The position numbers were made by a program, and so were the translations under genes. From Planctomycetia bacterium (GTDB taxonomy: Bacteria; Planctomycetota; UBA1135; GCA-002686595): 33,698 nt of DNA. Under the pieces are notes generated by a model that saw only the letters and a list, made by a program, of their open reading frames with translations, was not told where the DNA came from and did not search any database. The stretch is taken from contig SXXH01000272.1 of NCBI GenBank assembly GCA_005789645.1, positions 1-33,698 on the forward strand, read 5' to 3'. Below, piece by piece: positions 8,967-17,666 of the stretch. Positions within the stretch are counted from its first letter, which is position 1. The number at the start of each line of letters is the position of its first letter.

Positions 8967-9971
8967 CTAGACCCTGACGACGAACACGACGGGACCAGCC
9001 AGCGGGCGATGCGCCAATCGGGAGCGCAAGGGCAGATGGAAGCCGAGGCGCCCATGGGTGCCGACCACGGGTGGCAACAGGGTCGCGCCGGCGATGCTGG
9101 CCTCGGCCGCAAGCTCCACCGCTGTCGCGGCACCCTCCAGCGCAGCCAAGGCGAAGGGCGCGCGCCGCTCGGGATGCGCTTCGAACGCCTCCAGCAGCGC
9201 CGCCGCGTAGGCGCCGTGATCCTCGTCGGCGACAAGCACGACATTGGGCACGCCCTCGCGCGCTCCGCAAGCGCCGAGCTCCGCGCCGAAGACGGCCTCG
9301 ACCACGCGTTGCGCATGCAGAGCCGCCCCCGCCCCTGGCGGCGCACGCACCACGCGTCCATGGGGCTTGCGCCACAGCGTCGCGCCGCCCGCGAGCGAAC
9401 GATCCAAGCCCTGCAGGATGGAGACCAGGCCCGCCGGCAAGGACTCCGCCAAGGGCAGCAAGCAATCGCCGGCCGCGCACAAGCGCGGATCAGGTGCGAG
9501 CACGCAGGCTCGACCGGCGCTCAAGGTCGCGATCATCCGGAGCAACAACCCCTCGAGGCCCGCGCTCCAGTGCGGCGCGACAAGGGTCCAGTCGGACCCT
9601 GCTTCGGAGTCGTTCGCGGTGGACTCGCGCTCGAGCTGTTCGAGCAAACGCGCGCGCACCGCCTCGTGCTGGGCGACGAGCGCGGCGCGCGTCCGTCCCG
9701 TGTTGCCGGCCAACTCGTCCCAAGCCACTTCCGTCGGGATGCTCGCGCGCAAGGCCTGCGCCAAGGTCGCTTGGCGCTCTGCGCCGGGCAGCGCGCCCCA
9801 CGCGCCCACAGCCGCCTGCGCAGCCTCTCGCGCGGAGTTCCATTCCCATGCGCCGGAGCGCGGCCAACGACCGAGCAAGCGACCCGAGGCGGGCGCGTGG
9901 GCGTCGAAGGTGGCGCCGGAGCGGGCGGCGAGGCGCGCGCCGGAGATCAGGTGGCGTTGGCGAGTGTCCAT
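8967..9971 (-). CDS. Aldehyde dehydrogenase-like protein, degenerate and C-terminally short
   Basis: ATG 9971 MDTRQRHLISGARLAARSGATFDAHAPASGRLLGRWPRSG...; ALDH-like ordering (GRACVLAPDPRLCAAGDCLLPLAESLPAGLVSILQG; ending LAGPVVFVVRV) but catalytic Cys motif not identifiable. Confidence 0.6.
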   Translation of the reverse strand: MDTRQRHLISGARLAARSGATFDAHAPASGRLLGRWPRSGAWEWNSAREAAQAAVGAWGALPGAERQATLAQALRASIPTEVAWDELAGNTGRTRAALVAQHEAVRARLLEQLERESTANDSEAGSDWTLVAPHWSAGLEGLLLRMIATLSAGRACVLAPDPRLCAAGDCLLPLAESLPAGLVSILQGLDRSLAGGATLWRKPHGRVVRAPPGAGAALHAQRVVEAVFGAELGACGAREGVPNVVLVADEDHGAYAAALLEAFEAHPERRAPFALAALEGAATAVELAAEASIAGATLLPPVVGTHGRLGFHLPLRSRLAHRPLAGPVVFVVRV

Positions 9972-9974
9972 TCC

Positions 9975-10000
9975 GATGCTGGCCCCGTTGATTGTGCGCG
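9975..10000. repeat. Left arm of 26-bp inverted repeat
   Basis: GATGCTGGCCCCGTTGATTGTGCGCG; reverse complement matches 10461-10486 at 25/26. Confidence 0.9.
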
Positions 10001-10030
10001 ACGAGGCGCCGTCAGGGCGAGAAGAAGCCG

Positions 10031-10049
10031 TCTGGGTGCTGCACCCAGA
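10031..10049. other. Perfect hairpin TCTGGGTG-CTG-CACCCAGA
   Basis: 8-bp stem, 3-nt loop, in non-genic DNA inside the 26-bp inverted-repeat pair. Confidence 0.5.
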
Positions 10050-10254
10050 GGCGTGGCGCGCGTCCATCTACATGGGAGCCGGGCCGCACGCGCTCCAGGC
10101 CGAGGGCTGGATCCCCGCGCACGGCGCGCAGCAAGGTAGCTGGCGCCCTTGCGACACCTCTTCGGGCCAGACGACGCGCAGCCCGACGGCGACCCGGAGA
10201 GAAGACACCGAGCAAGAGCACGCCAACCACCAACCACGTCAAGGATGGAGCACA

Positions 10255-10291
10255 CCACCGCGTAAGCACCGCAGAGGCCACGCAGAAGCAC
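10255..10291. repeat. Degenerate short direct repeat of CCAC-CGC-AGAGG type (ccaccgcgtaagcac / ccacgcagaagcac)
   Basis: Two related ~15-bp units flanking cgcagagg in the gap between the ALDH-like gene and rnpA. Confidence 0.4.
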
Positions 10292-10460
10292 ACTCGAGAC
10301 GACAAGAAGCGCATGGCGAAGCCAATTGCCCCTATCTCGAGCTCCAGGAGCGCGAGGGATGGCGTTCGGCCTCGTCATGGCCGCTTGGATCGCGTGCGCT
10401 GCGCGGCGTGGCCCTGCGAACGACCGGACCGGGTGGGGTTGGCTCGGCCGCCGCGCCAGG

Positions 10461-10486
10461 CGCGCACAATCAAAGGGGCCAGCATC
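10461..10486. repeat. Right arm of 26-bp inverted repeat
   Basis: CGCGCACAATCAAAGGGGCCAGCATC, inverted partner of 9975-10000. Confidence 0.9.
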
Positions 10487-10491
10487 TCTGC

Positions 10492-10497
10492 TAGGCT
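10492..10497 (+). promoter_or_regulatory. -10-like TAGGCT, 6 nt before the rnpA start codon
   Basis: gcTAGGCTcaccccGTG; one of nine similarly placed TANNNT hexamers in the window. Confidence 0.45.
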
Positions 10498-10503
10498 CAC
10501 CCC

Positions 10504-10926
10504 GTGCCTCCCCCTCCGCGCCTGCGCTTCACCCGCCACATGCGCATGTCCTCCGGCAAGGACTTCGACCGCGCCTTCCGCCTCGGCGGTCGCGCCAAGG
10601 GCAAGCTCGTCTCGCTCGTGGCGGCCGCCAACGGCGGGGAGCACACGCGCCTGGGGTTGTCGGTTGGTCGCGCCTGTTGGAAGGGTGCCGTGCAGCGCAA
10701 TCGCGTGCGGCGCGTGTTCCGCGAGGCATTCCGCTTGTCCTACGCGGATCTGCCGAAGGGCTGCGACCTCGTGCTCATGCCTGCGACGCAAAAGCTCGCG
10801 CCCACCCTCGCCGCCGTGCAGGCGGAATTGGGCGCCTTGGCGAAGAAGGCCTGGGCCAAGCGCAAGGTGCCGGAGGTACCGGCGCAGGCCCGCTCGGGCC
10901 CGCAGGAAGGTTCCGCGAGTTCGTGA
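10504..10926 (+). CDS. rnpA: Ribonuclease P protein component
   Basis: [33 protein letters not shown]...[48 protein letters not shown] start. Confidence 0.92.
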   Translation: MPPPPRLRFTRHMRMSSGKDFDRAFRLGGRAKGKLVSLVAAANGGEHTRLGLSVGRACWKGAVQRNRVRRVFREAFRLSYADLPKGCDLVLMPATQKLAPTLAAVQAELGALAKKAWAKRKVPEVPAQARSGPQEGSASS

Positions 10927-11213
10927 GCGAGGTTCCGCGATCAAGCGAAGACGAGCTGCCGCGCGCCGCGTCGAGAGGCGCCTTCCTGCTCGGCTTGCCC
11001 ATCCGCGCCTACCGCCGTTGGATTTCGCCGTTGAAGCCCCCCATGTGCCGCTTCGCGCCGACCTGCAGCCAGTACGCGCTCGAGGCGCTGCACATCCACG
11101 GCTTGTACAGGGGCGGCGCTCTTGCCTTGTGGCGCGTCTGCCGCTGTCATCCCTTCTCCGAACCCGGCCCGGATCCCGTGCCGCCCCGCCGCGACTCCGC
11201 CAGAGACCGATGA
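10923..11213 (+). CDS. yidD: Membrane protein insertion efficiency factor YidD
   Basis: GTG at 10923 overlapping the rnpA stop (GTGA); [54 protein letters not shown]. Confidence 0.92.
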   Translation: MSEVPRSSEDELPRAASRGAFLLGLPIRAYRRWISPLKPPMCRFAPTCSQYALEALHIHGLYRGGALALWRVCRCHPFSEPGPDPVPPRRDSARDR

Positions 11214-12334
11214 ACACGACCCAACTCCTCGCCACCGCACCCTTCCTGTTCCTGTGCGCCTGCAGCTCGACCGAGTCGGGCCTCGTCTCCGCCACGCACG
11301 GCCGACCCAAGTCGCCGAGCGAGCCCATCGAGGGGCTCGAGCGCGTCGACCATCTGATCCTCGAGGGCGAGACGCACTTCGCCGGATTGTGGAAGGTCAC
11401 CAGCGGCATCGAGAACGCCGCGGAAGGCTACTGGAGCTTCGACGGTGCGCGCCTCGTGATGCAGGTGACCGACCAGGCCGGCGCATGCGATCGGATCTGG
11501 ACCACCGATGGTCGCGGCGGCCTGACGCCGGTCTCGAACGGCAAGGGCGTGACCACCTGCGCCTACTTCCTGCCCGGGGACCAGGAGGTGATCTACGCCT
11601 CGACCCACGCCTTCCACGCCGATTGCCCGCCGCCGCCCGACAAGAGCCAAGGCTACGTGTGGGCCATCCATCCCGAGTACGACATCTACGCCAAGGACCT
11701 CGCCTCGGGCGCGGAGCGCGCGTTGACCACGGATTGGGGCTACGACGCGGAGGCCACGGTCTCGCCCCGGGGCGACCGCATGGTCTACACGAGCACGAAG
11801 AGCGGCGACCTCGAGCTGTGGACCGCCAAGCTCGATGGCAGCGACGCGCGCCAGGTCACCGACGAGATCGGCTACGACGGAGGCGCCTTCTTCAGCCACG
11901 ACGGCCAACGGCTCGTGTTCCGCTCGACCAGCTTCACGCCCGAGAAGCGCGACGCGGAGATCGCCGAGTACAAGGCGCTGCTGAAGCGCTGGCTGGTGCG
12001 CCCCTCGCGCATGGAGATCATGGTCTGCGATGTCGACGGCGCCAATCGACGCCAAGTGACCAACCTCGGTCGCGCCAACTTCGCGCCGTACTTCTACCCG
12101 GACGACAAGCGCATCATCTTCTCCACCAACCACGCCGATCCCGATCGGCGCGGCCGCAACTTCGACCTCTACGCCATCGACGTGGATGGCGGGAACATCG
12201 AGCGCATCACGCGCCACGAGGAGTTCGACGGCTTCCCGATGTTCTCGCCCGATGGACGCTGGCTGGTGTTCGCCTCGAACCGCGGCGCGACGCGCTCGGG
12301 CGAGACGAACCTCTACATCGCCAAATGGAAGTGA
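11210..12334 (+). CDS. TolB/PD40-like beta-propeller lipoprotein
   Basis: ATG overlaps the yidD stop (ATGA); lipobox-like FLCAC; repeated blades such as [34 protein letters not shown] and [27 protein letters not shown]. Confidence 0.85.
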   Translation: MNTTQLLATAPFLFLCACSSTESGLVSATHGRPKSPSEPIEGLERVDHLILEGETHFAGLWKVTSGIENAAEGYWSFDGARLVMQVTDQAGACDRIWTTDGRGGLTPVSNGKGVTTCAYFLPGDQEVIYASTHAFHADCPPPPDKSQGYVWAIHPEYDIYAKDLASGAERALTTDWGYDAEATVSPRGDRMVYTSTKSGDLELWTAKLDGSDARQVTDEIGYDGGAFFSHDGQRLVFRSTSFTPEKRDAEIAEYKALLKRWLVRPSRMEIMVCDVDGANRRQVTNLGRANFAPYFYPDDKRIIFSTNHADPDRRGRNFDLYAIDVDGGNIERITRHEEFDGFPMFSPDGRWLVFASNRGATRSGETNLYIAKWK

Positions 12335-12357
12335 GCGCGGGGCGAGCCGCGCCTTCG

Positions 12358-12386
12358 CGCGGGGCGCGTGCTCAACGCGCCCCGCG
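12358..12386. terminator. Candidate bidirectional hairpin terminator overlapping the 3' end of the M28 peptidase gene
   Basis: CGCGGGGCGCGT-gctca-ACGCGCCCCGCG; 12-bp perfect stem; the stop codon of the minus-strand gene (12372-12374) lies in the loop. Confidence 0.65.
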
Positions 12387-14243
12387 GCTGCCTAGCGTGA
12401 CCGCCACGCGTTCCAACCGTCCATCGCGCATGTAGCCGACCTGCACCAGATCGCCGGGCTTCTTGGTCTGCAGCACCCACATGAAGTCGTAGATGTCCTT
12501 CACCTCGACATCGTCCATCCTCACGAGGATGTCGCCCTTGAGGAGCCCCGCCTTCTCCGCCGGGCTGCCCGCCGAGGTGCCGTCGAGCAGGACGCCCTCG
12601 TCCTCCCACGCGTAGTTGGGCATCGAGCCGAACCAACTCGAGAAGCCGCTGCGCACTTCGCGCCGGCCCTTGTCGTCGAGCTTGGGCGCGACGTAGGCCA
12701 AGCGCGGCGCGGAGCCGATGGCGCGCACGAGCGCCTCGGACATCAAGACGACCTTGGCGCAGCCTGCGGCCTCGAACTTCTCGTGGTCGTCGGAGGGCTT
12801 GTGGTAGTCCTCGTGGAGGCCGGTGAAGAAGTGCAGCGCGGGGACTTCGCGCTTCAGGAACGTGGCGTGGTCGCTCGAGCCGCCGAAGGAGGAACCGGAT
12901 GTGTTCTGCGACAAGTCGAGCCGCGCATGCGCGGCGCTGCGCTCGAGCAGCGCCGGGAACTCGCTCGCGCTGCCGGCGGCCAGCACCTGCAGGTTGTCGT
13001 CCTTGACGCGCCCGACCATGTCGTAGTTGAGATACGCGACGATGCTCGCGATGGGTGCCGTGGGTTGCTGGATCCAATGCTCGCTGCCGAGCAAGCCCAT
13101 CTCCTCGGCGGTCCACCAGGCGTAGACCACATCGCAAGGCGGCGCCTCGAGCGTGCAGCCGAAGACGCGCGCCAACTCGAGCACGGCGGCGCTGCCCGAA
13201 GCGTTGTCGTCGGCGCCATTGTGGATGGCGCGCGCGCCACCATGCAGCGAACCCGACCCGCCCCAGCCCAAGTGGTCGTAGTGCGCACCCACCACGATCG
13301 TGCGCGAACGATCGACGCCGGCTTGGCGCGCCAGCACGTTGCGCGCGAGTCCCTTGCCGCCGTCGATGTCGCACACGAGGCGCGCACGCACGCCCCAGTC
13401 CAGCTTCACCTGCCCCGCGGGGACGCGCAACGCGCCCTCGAGGTCGCCGCCGACCAGATGCGCGCCGGCTTGTCGCGACAAGGCGATGGCCGGCAAGCGC
13501 GCCTTGCCTCCTCCACCGCCAGCATCGAAGGCGAAGGGCGCTTCGCCCTCCCCGCGCGACACGACGACCACCGCCGCGGCGCCGCGACGGCGCGCGGTGA
13601 CCACCTTGTGGAAGATCGTGCCGCCGCCCAACCATCGGCTGGCGTCGCTGGCGATCTTGGCGTCGGACTTCGCATCCGCCTGCGGCGCCGCCTCGCCGGC
13701 GCGCGGCGCAGGCTCGGGCGGAGTGCCACGCACGATGACGGCGATCTTCCCGGCCACATCGCGTCCCGCGTAGTCGTCCCAACCCTGCGCCGGGTCCTCG
13801 ATGCCGAAGCCCAGCCAAGCCAGCTCTCCTTCGACCACGCCCGCTTCGCCGCATGCCAGCGGTTGGACATCGTTCGCTCCGCTCCACGCGGCGAGCGCGC
13901 CATCGAACGGCACTTCGAGCTTGGACTCGCCACCGTCCTTGGGCTCGAGCTCGACCTCGAAGTCCTGGAACCAGCCGTTGGAACCGGCGGGCTCGAGGCC
14001 GATCTCGGCGCACTGCTTGGCGAGCCAGTCGGCGGCCTCCAAGGCGCCGGGTTCGCCCGCGCGGCGTCCGGCGCGCGCGTCGTCGGCCAACCAGCGCACG
14101 TCCAACGCGAGGCGTTCGGCGCTGGTCGACAAGCGCGCGGCGAGCGCGGCCTCCACGGCGGGCGTGGACGAGGTCGACGGAGCGACGTCCGGCCGATCGG
14201 CGGCGCAGGCGGCGAGCAGGGCGAGCAGCATGATGCGCTTCAT
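12372..14243 (-). CDS. M28 family zinc aminopeptidase with C-terminal PDZ domain
   Basis: VVGAHYDHLGWGG...NGADDNASGSAAVLELARVF, WWTAEEMGLLGSEHW, LNYDMVGR, SSDHATFLKREVPALHFFTGLHEDYHKPSDD; PDZ-like GVLLDGTSAGSPAEKAGLLKGDILVRMDDVEVKD; lipobox-like LLAACAA. Confidence 0.9.
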   Translation of the reverse strand: MKRIMLLALLAACAADRPDVAPSTSSTPAVEAALAARLSTSAERLALDVRWLADDARAGRRAGEPGALEAADWLAKQCAEIGLEPAGSNGWFQDFEVELEPKDGGESKLEVPFDGALAAWSGANDVQPLACGEAGVVEGELAWLGFGIEDPAQGWDDYAGRDVAGKIAVIVRGTPPEPAPRAGEAAPQADAKSDAKIASDASRWLGGGTIFHKVVTARRRGAAAVVVVSRGEGEAPFAFDAGGGGGKARLPAIALSRQAGAHLVGGDLEGALRVPAGQVKLDWGVRARLVCDIDGGKGLARNVLARQAGVDRSRTIVVGAHYDHLGWGGSGSLHGGARAIHNGADDNASGSAAVLELARVFGCTLEAPPCDVVYAWWTAEEMGLLGSEHWIQQPTAPIASIVAYLNYDMVGRVKDDNLQVLAAGSASEFPALLERSAAHARLDLSQNTSGSSFGGSSDHATFLKREVPALHFFTGLHEDYHKPSDDHEKFEAAGCAKVVLMSEALVRAIGSAPRLAYVAPKLDDKGRREVRSGFSSWFGSMPNYAWEDEGVLLDGTSAGSPAEKAGLLKGDILVRMDDVEVKDIYDFMWVLQTKKPGDLVQVGYMRDGRLERVAVTLGSRGAR

Positions 14244-14250
14244 GGCTTGG

Positions 14251-14256
14251 AGGATA
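14251..14256 (-). promoter_or_regulatory. -10-like TATCCT, 7 nt before the M28/PDZ peptidase start
   Basis: minus strand: accTATCCTccaagccATG. Confidence 0.4.
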
Positions 14257-14373
14257 GGTTCCAGCGCGCTCCGGGTCGACGCGCCCACGCTTGGTTCGGG
14301 CGACTCGAGTCCGGTTCCGTGCAACCGGCCGCGGGCGCGCGCGGCGCGCGACCACTAGACTGCTTCCCACCGC

Positions 14374-16830
14374 TTGGCCCCCCCCCGTCCTTCGATCCTG
14401 CGCCATCCCTTGGCGTGGCTGTGCTTGCTGCCGCTCCTCCTCGTCGGCCGGCGCATCCTCGTGGGCGATTGGTTCGTGGCCGCCGCGCCTGCCGCCTTCG
14501 CGCCGTGGAGCCTCGAGGACCCCGGTCGCGCGGCGCGCGCGCAGGCACGCCTCGACTCCCATGCCATCGACGGCCTCGCGCCCGTGTGGAGCGATCGCGT
14601 GGCCGCGCGCGAGGCGCTCGCGAGCGGCGCCATGCCGAGCTGGGACCACCGCGCCGGACTGGGGGCGCCGCTCTCCGGCCAAAGCGTCGCCGGCATGTGG
14701 TACCCACCCAACCTCGCGACGCTCTGGCTGCCGCCCGAGCAAGCCTTGGGTTGGCTGGCGCTCTTGTCCTCGTGGCTCGCCGGCGCGTCGCTCCACGCGC
14801 TGCTGCGTTCGCGCGCGATCGAGCCGCGGGCGGCGCTGGTCGCCGCGCTGGCCTGGCAGGGCGGAACGTGGGTCCTGGCCCACCTGCACCTGTCAAGCAA
14901 ACTTGACAGCCTCTCGTGGAGCTTGCTCGCCAGCACGGCGTTGCAGGCGCACCTCGCCGGACACGCGCGCAAGTTGCCGGTCATGGCGGCCTGCATGGGC
15001 ATGGCGTTCCTCGCGGGCTTTCCGCAACTGGCGGCGCTGGGTGTCGCCGCGTTGGCGCTCCAGGCGTTGCTGGCGCCGCTGCTCGAAGGACGGCCGTGGC
15101 GACGCCTGGCGCTCGTGGTTCCGATGCTCCTCGCCGGTGCGGCGCTGGCGGCCGTCTGGTTGTTGCCGCTGCTCGAGGCTAGCGCCAACTCCTTGCGCCA
15201 GGCACAGGTCGCGCCGCAGCTCGAGCTTGGACGACTGCCGTTCGGCGCGCTCGCGAGCTTGGTCGTGCCCGACTTCTTCGGCGCGCCGCAGGACGGCGTC
15301 TGGGCGCCGGCGAACGCCGCGGCCTGGCTCGTCACGCGCAGCGTGGCCCTGGCTTCCAGCGCCAACGGCCTCGAGTGGAACCTGCACCTGGGCGCTTTGC
15401 CGTTGGCGGCCGCGGGCGCGGCGCTGCTGCGACCTCGCAGGCGGCTGGCCGCGCCGTTCTTGCTCGCCTTGTCCGGCTTGGGCTTCGCGCTGCAACTGCC
15501 GCCCTTCGATTGGCTGGCGCAGTTGCCCGGCTTGTCGAGCGGCGCGCCCTCGCGCGCGGGAGCTTGGGCGCTGGTGGGAATGGCGTGGCTCGGCGCGCAC
15601 GGCATCGAGGGTTGGCTCGCGGGCGATCGCAGGTTGATCTTCGGTGGAGTCGCGATCCTCGGCGCGCTGGCGCTGGGCTGCGGCGCTACCGCGGTCCACC
15701 TGGATCCGCTGCGCCACCCGGCCGAACTCGTCGAGCATTGGATGGCCGTGCACGGGGTCGGACGAGCCACGGTGGAGGGCACCCTGCCCGCGACGGAGCT
15801 CGCACGCCAACTGGAGCTGTTGGCGAGGCACGCCTGGCTGGGAGCGGCGCTCGCCGGCGCCGCGCTCGTGGCGTTGTGGCTGGCGCGTCGCCATGCGGAG
15901 CGCGGCGCGCAGCTGCTCGCGCTGGGCGCGCTGGCAGGAGTCCCTTGGCTCTCCACGGTCCGCGCCTCCGCGCAGGAATCAGGCCCCGGGGGCTTCCTGC
16001 CGAGCTCCGAGTTGGTGGCGGCGACGCGCGAAGCCTGCGGCGACGGACGCATCGTGCGCCACGACCGCAGCTTGTCGGGCGTGGTCGACGTGGAGCGCCT
16101 GTTGCGGCCCGGCTTGGCGCAAGCGGCCGGCATCGCGGATCTCACCCCGTGGATCGTGTTCCAACCGCGCACGCTCGTGGAGCTGTGGGCGCAGGCGGAT
16201 CCGGCCTCGACTTGGCGCAGCGGCATCGCGCGCGCCACCAGCGTCGCCGCGCTGGAAGGACGCATCGCCGACGAGCTGCGCATCACCGCCGTGCTGGCGC
16301 GCGAGCCCTTGGGTTCGCCGCGACTCCGAGTCGCGGCGGAGCGCGATGGCTTCGTAGTGCATGCACGCTCGGGAGCCAAGCCGTTGGCGAGCTTCGTGGA
16401 CGGCCTGCGGCTGCATGACGGCGACGCGGCCGTCTTGTCGGCGTTGCTCGCCGACGAGCCGGGCGTGCACGCCACGCGCCGCGAGCTGGCGCGCCTCGCC
16501 GTGGCCGAGCCGGGCGTCGAATCGGGCGAACGAGAGCTGCGCTGGACACGTCCGGCGCCGGACGAGCTCATGATCGAGTTGCCCGGCCTGCAAGCGGGTT
16601 TCGTCGTGTGCCGCGAGCAATGGGCGCCGGGTTGGCGCGCGCAGGTCGATGGCGTCGAGGCGCCCGTCTTGCGCGTGAACCACGCGCTGCGCGCCGTGCC
16701 CGTGCCGGCGGGCGCGCGGCGCGTCGAGCTGCGCCATGCGGACGAGCAAGCGCGCCTTGGATTGGTGGTGTCGATCCTGGCCGCGCTGGCGCTGTGGGCG
16801 GCGTGGCGGGCGGAGCGGAGCGCGCCATGA
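14374..16830 (+). CDS. YfhO-like polytopic membrane protein (probable GT-C type)
   Basis: TTG start; many hydrophobic segments; GAMPSWDHRAGLGAPLSGQSVAGMWYPPNLATLWLPPEQALGW, C-terminal CREQWAPGWRAQVDGVEAPVLRVNHALRAVPVPAGARRVELR (YfhO-like tail). Confidence 0.75.
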   Translation: MAPPRPSILRHPLAWLCLLPLLLVGRRILVGDWFVAAAPAAFAPWSLEDPGRAARAQARLDSHAIDGLAPVWSDRVAAREALASGAMPSWDHRAGLGAPLSGQSVAGMWYPPNLATLWLPPEQALGWLALLSSWLAGASLHALLRSRAIEPRAALVAALAWQGGTWVLAHLHLSSKLDSLSWSLLASTALQAHLAGHARKLPVMAACMGMAFLAGFPQLAALGVAALALQALLAPLLEGRPWRRLALVVPMLLAGAALAAVWLLPLLEASANSLRQAQVAPQLELGRLPFGALASLVVPDFFGAPQDGVWAPANAAAWLVTRSVALASSANGLEWNLHLGALPLAAAGAALLRPRRRLAAPFLLALSGLGFALQLPPFDWLAQLPGLSSGAPSRAGAWALVGMAWLGAHGIEGWLAGDRRLIFGGVAILGALALGCGATAVHLDPLRHPAELVEHWMAVHGVGRATVEGTLPATELARQLELLARHAWLGAALAGAALVALWLARRHAERGAQLLALGALAGVPWLSTVRASAQESGPGGFLPSSELVAATREACGDGRIVRHDRSLSGVVDVERLLRPGLAQAAGIADLTPWIVFQPRTLVELWAQADPASTWRSGIARATSVAALEGRIADELRITAVLAREPLGSPRLRVAAERDGFVVHARSGAKPLASFVDGLRLHDGDAAVLSALLADEPGVHATRRELARLAVAEPGVESGERELRWTRPAPDELMIELPGLQAGFVVCREQWAPGWRAQVDGVEAPVLRVNHALRAVPVPAGARRVELRHADEQARLGLVVSILAALALWAAWRAERSAP
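14891..14909 (+). other. Recurring gapped palindrome (TGTCAAGCAAACTTGACAG)
   Basis: CTGTCAAG-CAAA-CTTGACAG (14890-14909), 8-bp perfect dyad inside the yfhO-like CDS. Confidence 0.65.
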
Positions 16831-17618
16831 AGCTCGCCGTGCTCTCCAGCGGCAGCGAAGGCAACTGCGCGCTCGTGCGCGCGGGCGGCCTCGTCGCGTT
16901 GTGCGACGCGGGGTTGCCACGCATGGCGCTGGAGGCGCGCCTCGCCGCCGCGCGCCTCGCCAGCGGAGCCATCGAGCACGTGCTCGTCACGCACGGACAC
17001 CTCGACCACTCCCGCTCGGCGGGCCTCGTGGCGAGGCGCGAGCGCGCCACGCTGCACTGCGCGCTCAACTTGATGTCGCACGCCTCCCTCAAGCGCGCCA
17101 AGCGCTTCTCCACCATCTCGCCCGGCGCGCCCTTCGTGCTCGCGAGCGAGCGCGGCGGGACCGACGAGCTGCGCGTGGACCCCGTGCTGCTGCCGCACGA
17201 CTGCGATCCCACCGTGGCGTTCCGCTTCGAGCACGAAGGCCGCGTCGCCGTGGTGCTGACCGACATGGGCCGACCCGACGAGCACGTGGCTCGCGCGCTC
17301 GCCGGAGCCCACGTGCTCGTGCTCGAGTTCAACTGGGATCCGGAGCTGATGGAGAAGAGCCCCTATCCCGCCGCGCTGCGTCGTCGCATCGCCGGCGATC
17401 GCGGGCACCTATCCAACGCCCAAGGCGCCGCGATGCTCGAACGCCTCGCGGGCCCGCAGCTGCACACCCTGGTCGTCGCGCACCTGTCGAAGAAGACCAA
17501 CCATCCCGAACGCGCGCTGGACGCGGCACGCGGCGTGCTCGCGCGTCTCGGGATCGAACAACGCGTGCGCGTGCTGGTGGCGTCGCAGGACGAGCCGGGG
17601 CCCGAGCTCGAGGTCTGA
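16827..17618 (+). CDS. MBL-fold metallo-hydrolase, YycJ/WalJ-like
   Basis: ATG overlaps upstream stop (ATGA); LSSGSEGNCALVRAGG, VTHGHLDHSRSAG (HxHxDH), HDCDPTVAF, LTDMGRPDEHV. Confidence 0.85.
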   Translation: MKLAVLSSGSEGNCALVRAGGLVALCDAGLPRMALEARLAAARLASGAIEHVLVTHGHLDHSRSAGLVARRERATLHCALNLMSHASLKRAKRFSTISPGAPFVLASERGGTDELRVDPVLLPHDCDPTVAFRFEHEGRVAVVLTDMGRPDEHVARALAGAHVLVLEFNWDPELMEKSPYPAALRRRIAGDRGHLSNAQGAAMLERLAGPQLHTLVVAHLSKKTNHPERALDAARGVLARLGIEQRVRVLVASQDEPGPELEV

Positions 17619-17619
17619 G

Positions 17620-17640
17620 GGGGCGGGCCACTCGCGCCCC
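17620..17640. terminator. Weak GC hairpin downstream of the MBL gene
   Basis: GGGGCG-ggccactcg-CGCCCC, immediately after the stop codon. Confidence 0.35.
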
Positions 17641-17654
17641 TCGCGCGCGGCGCG

Positions 17655-17660
17655 TATCTT
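17655..17660 (+). promoter_or_regulatory. -10-like TATCTT, 6 nt before the start codon of the PVC CxxCH gene
   Basis: cgTATCTTcgcgccATG. Confidence 0.45.
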
Positions 17661-17666
17661 CGCGCC

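Noticed and set aside
9972-10503. Possible RNase P RNA, tmRNA or SRP RNA in the gap before rnpA
   Set aside because: No recognisable conserved elements (for example the GAGGAAAGTCC-type RNase P RNA core or the tmRNA TPsiC arm) seen on either strand.
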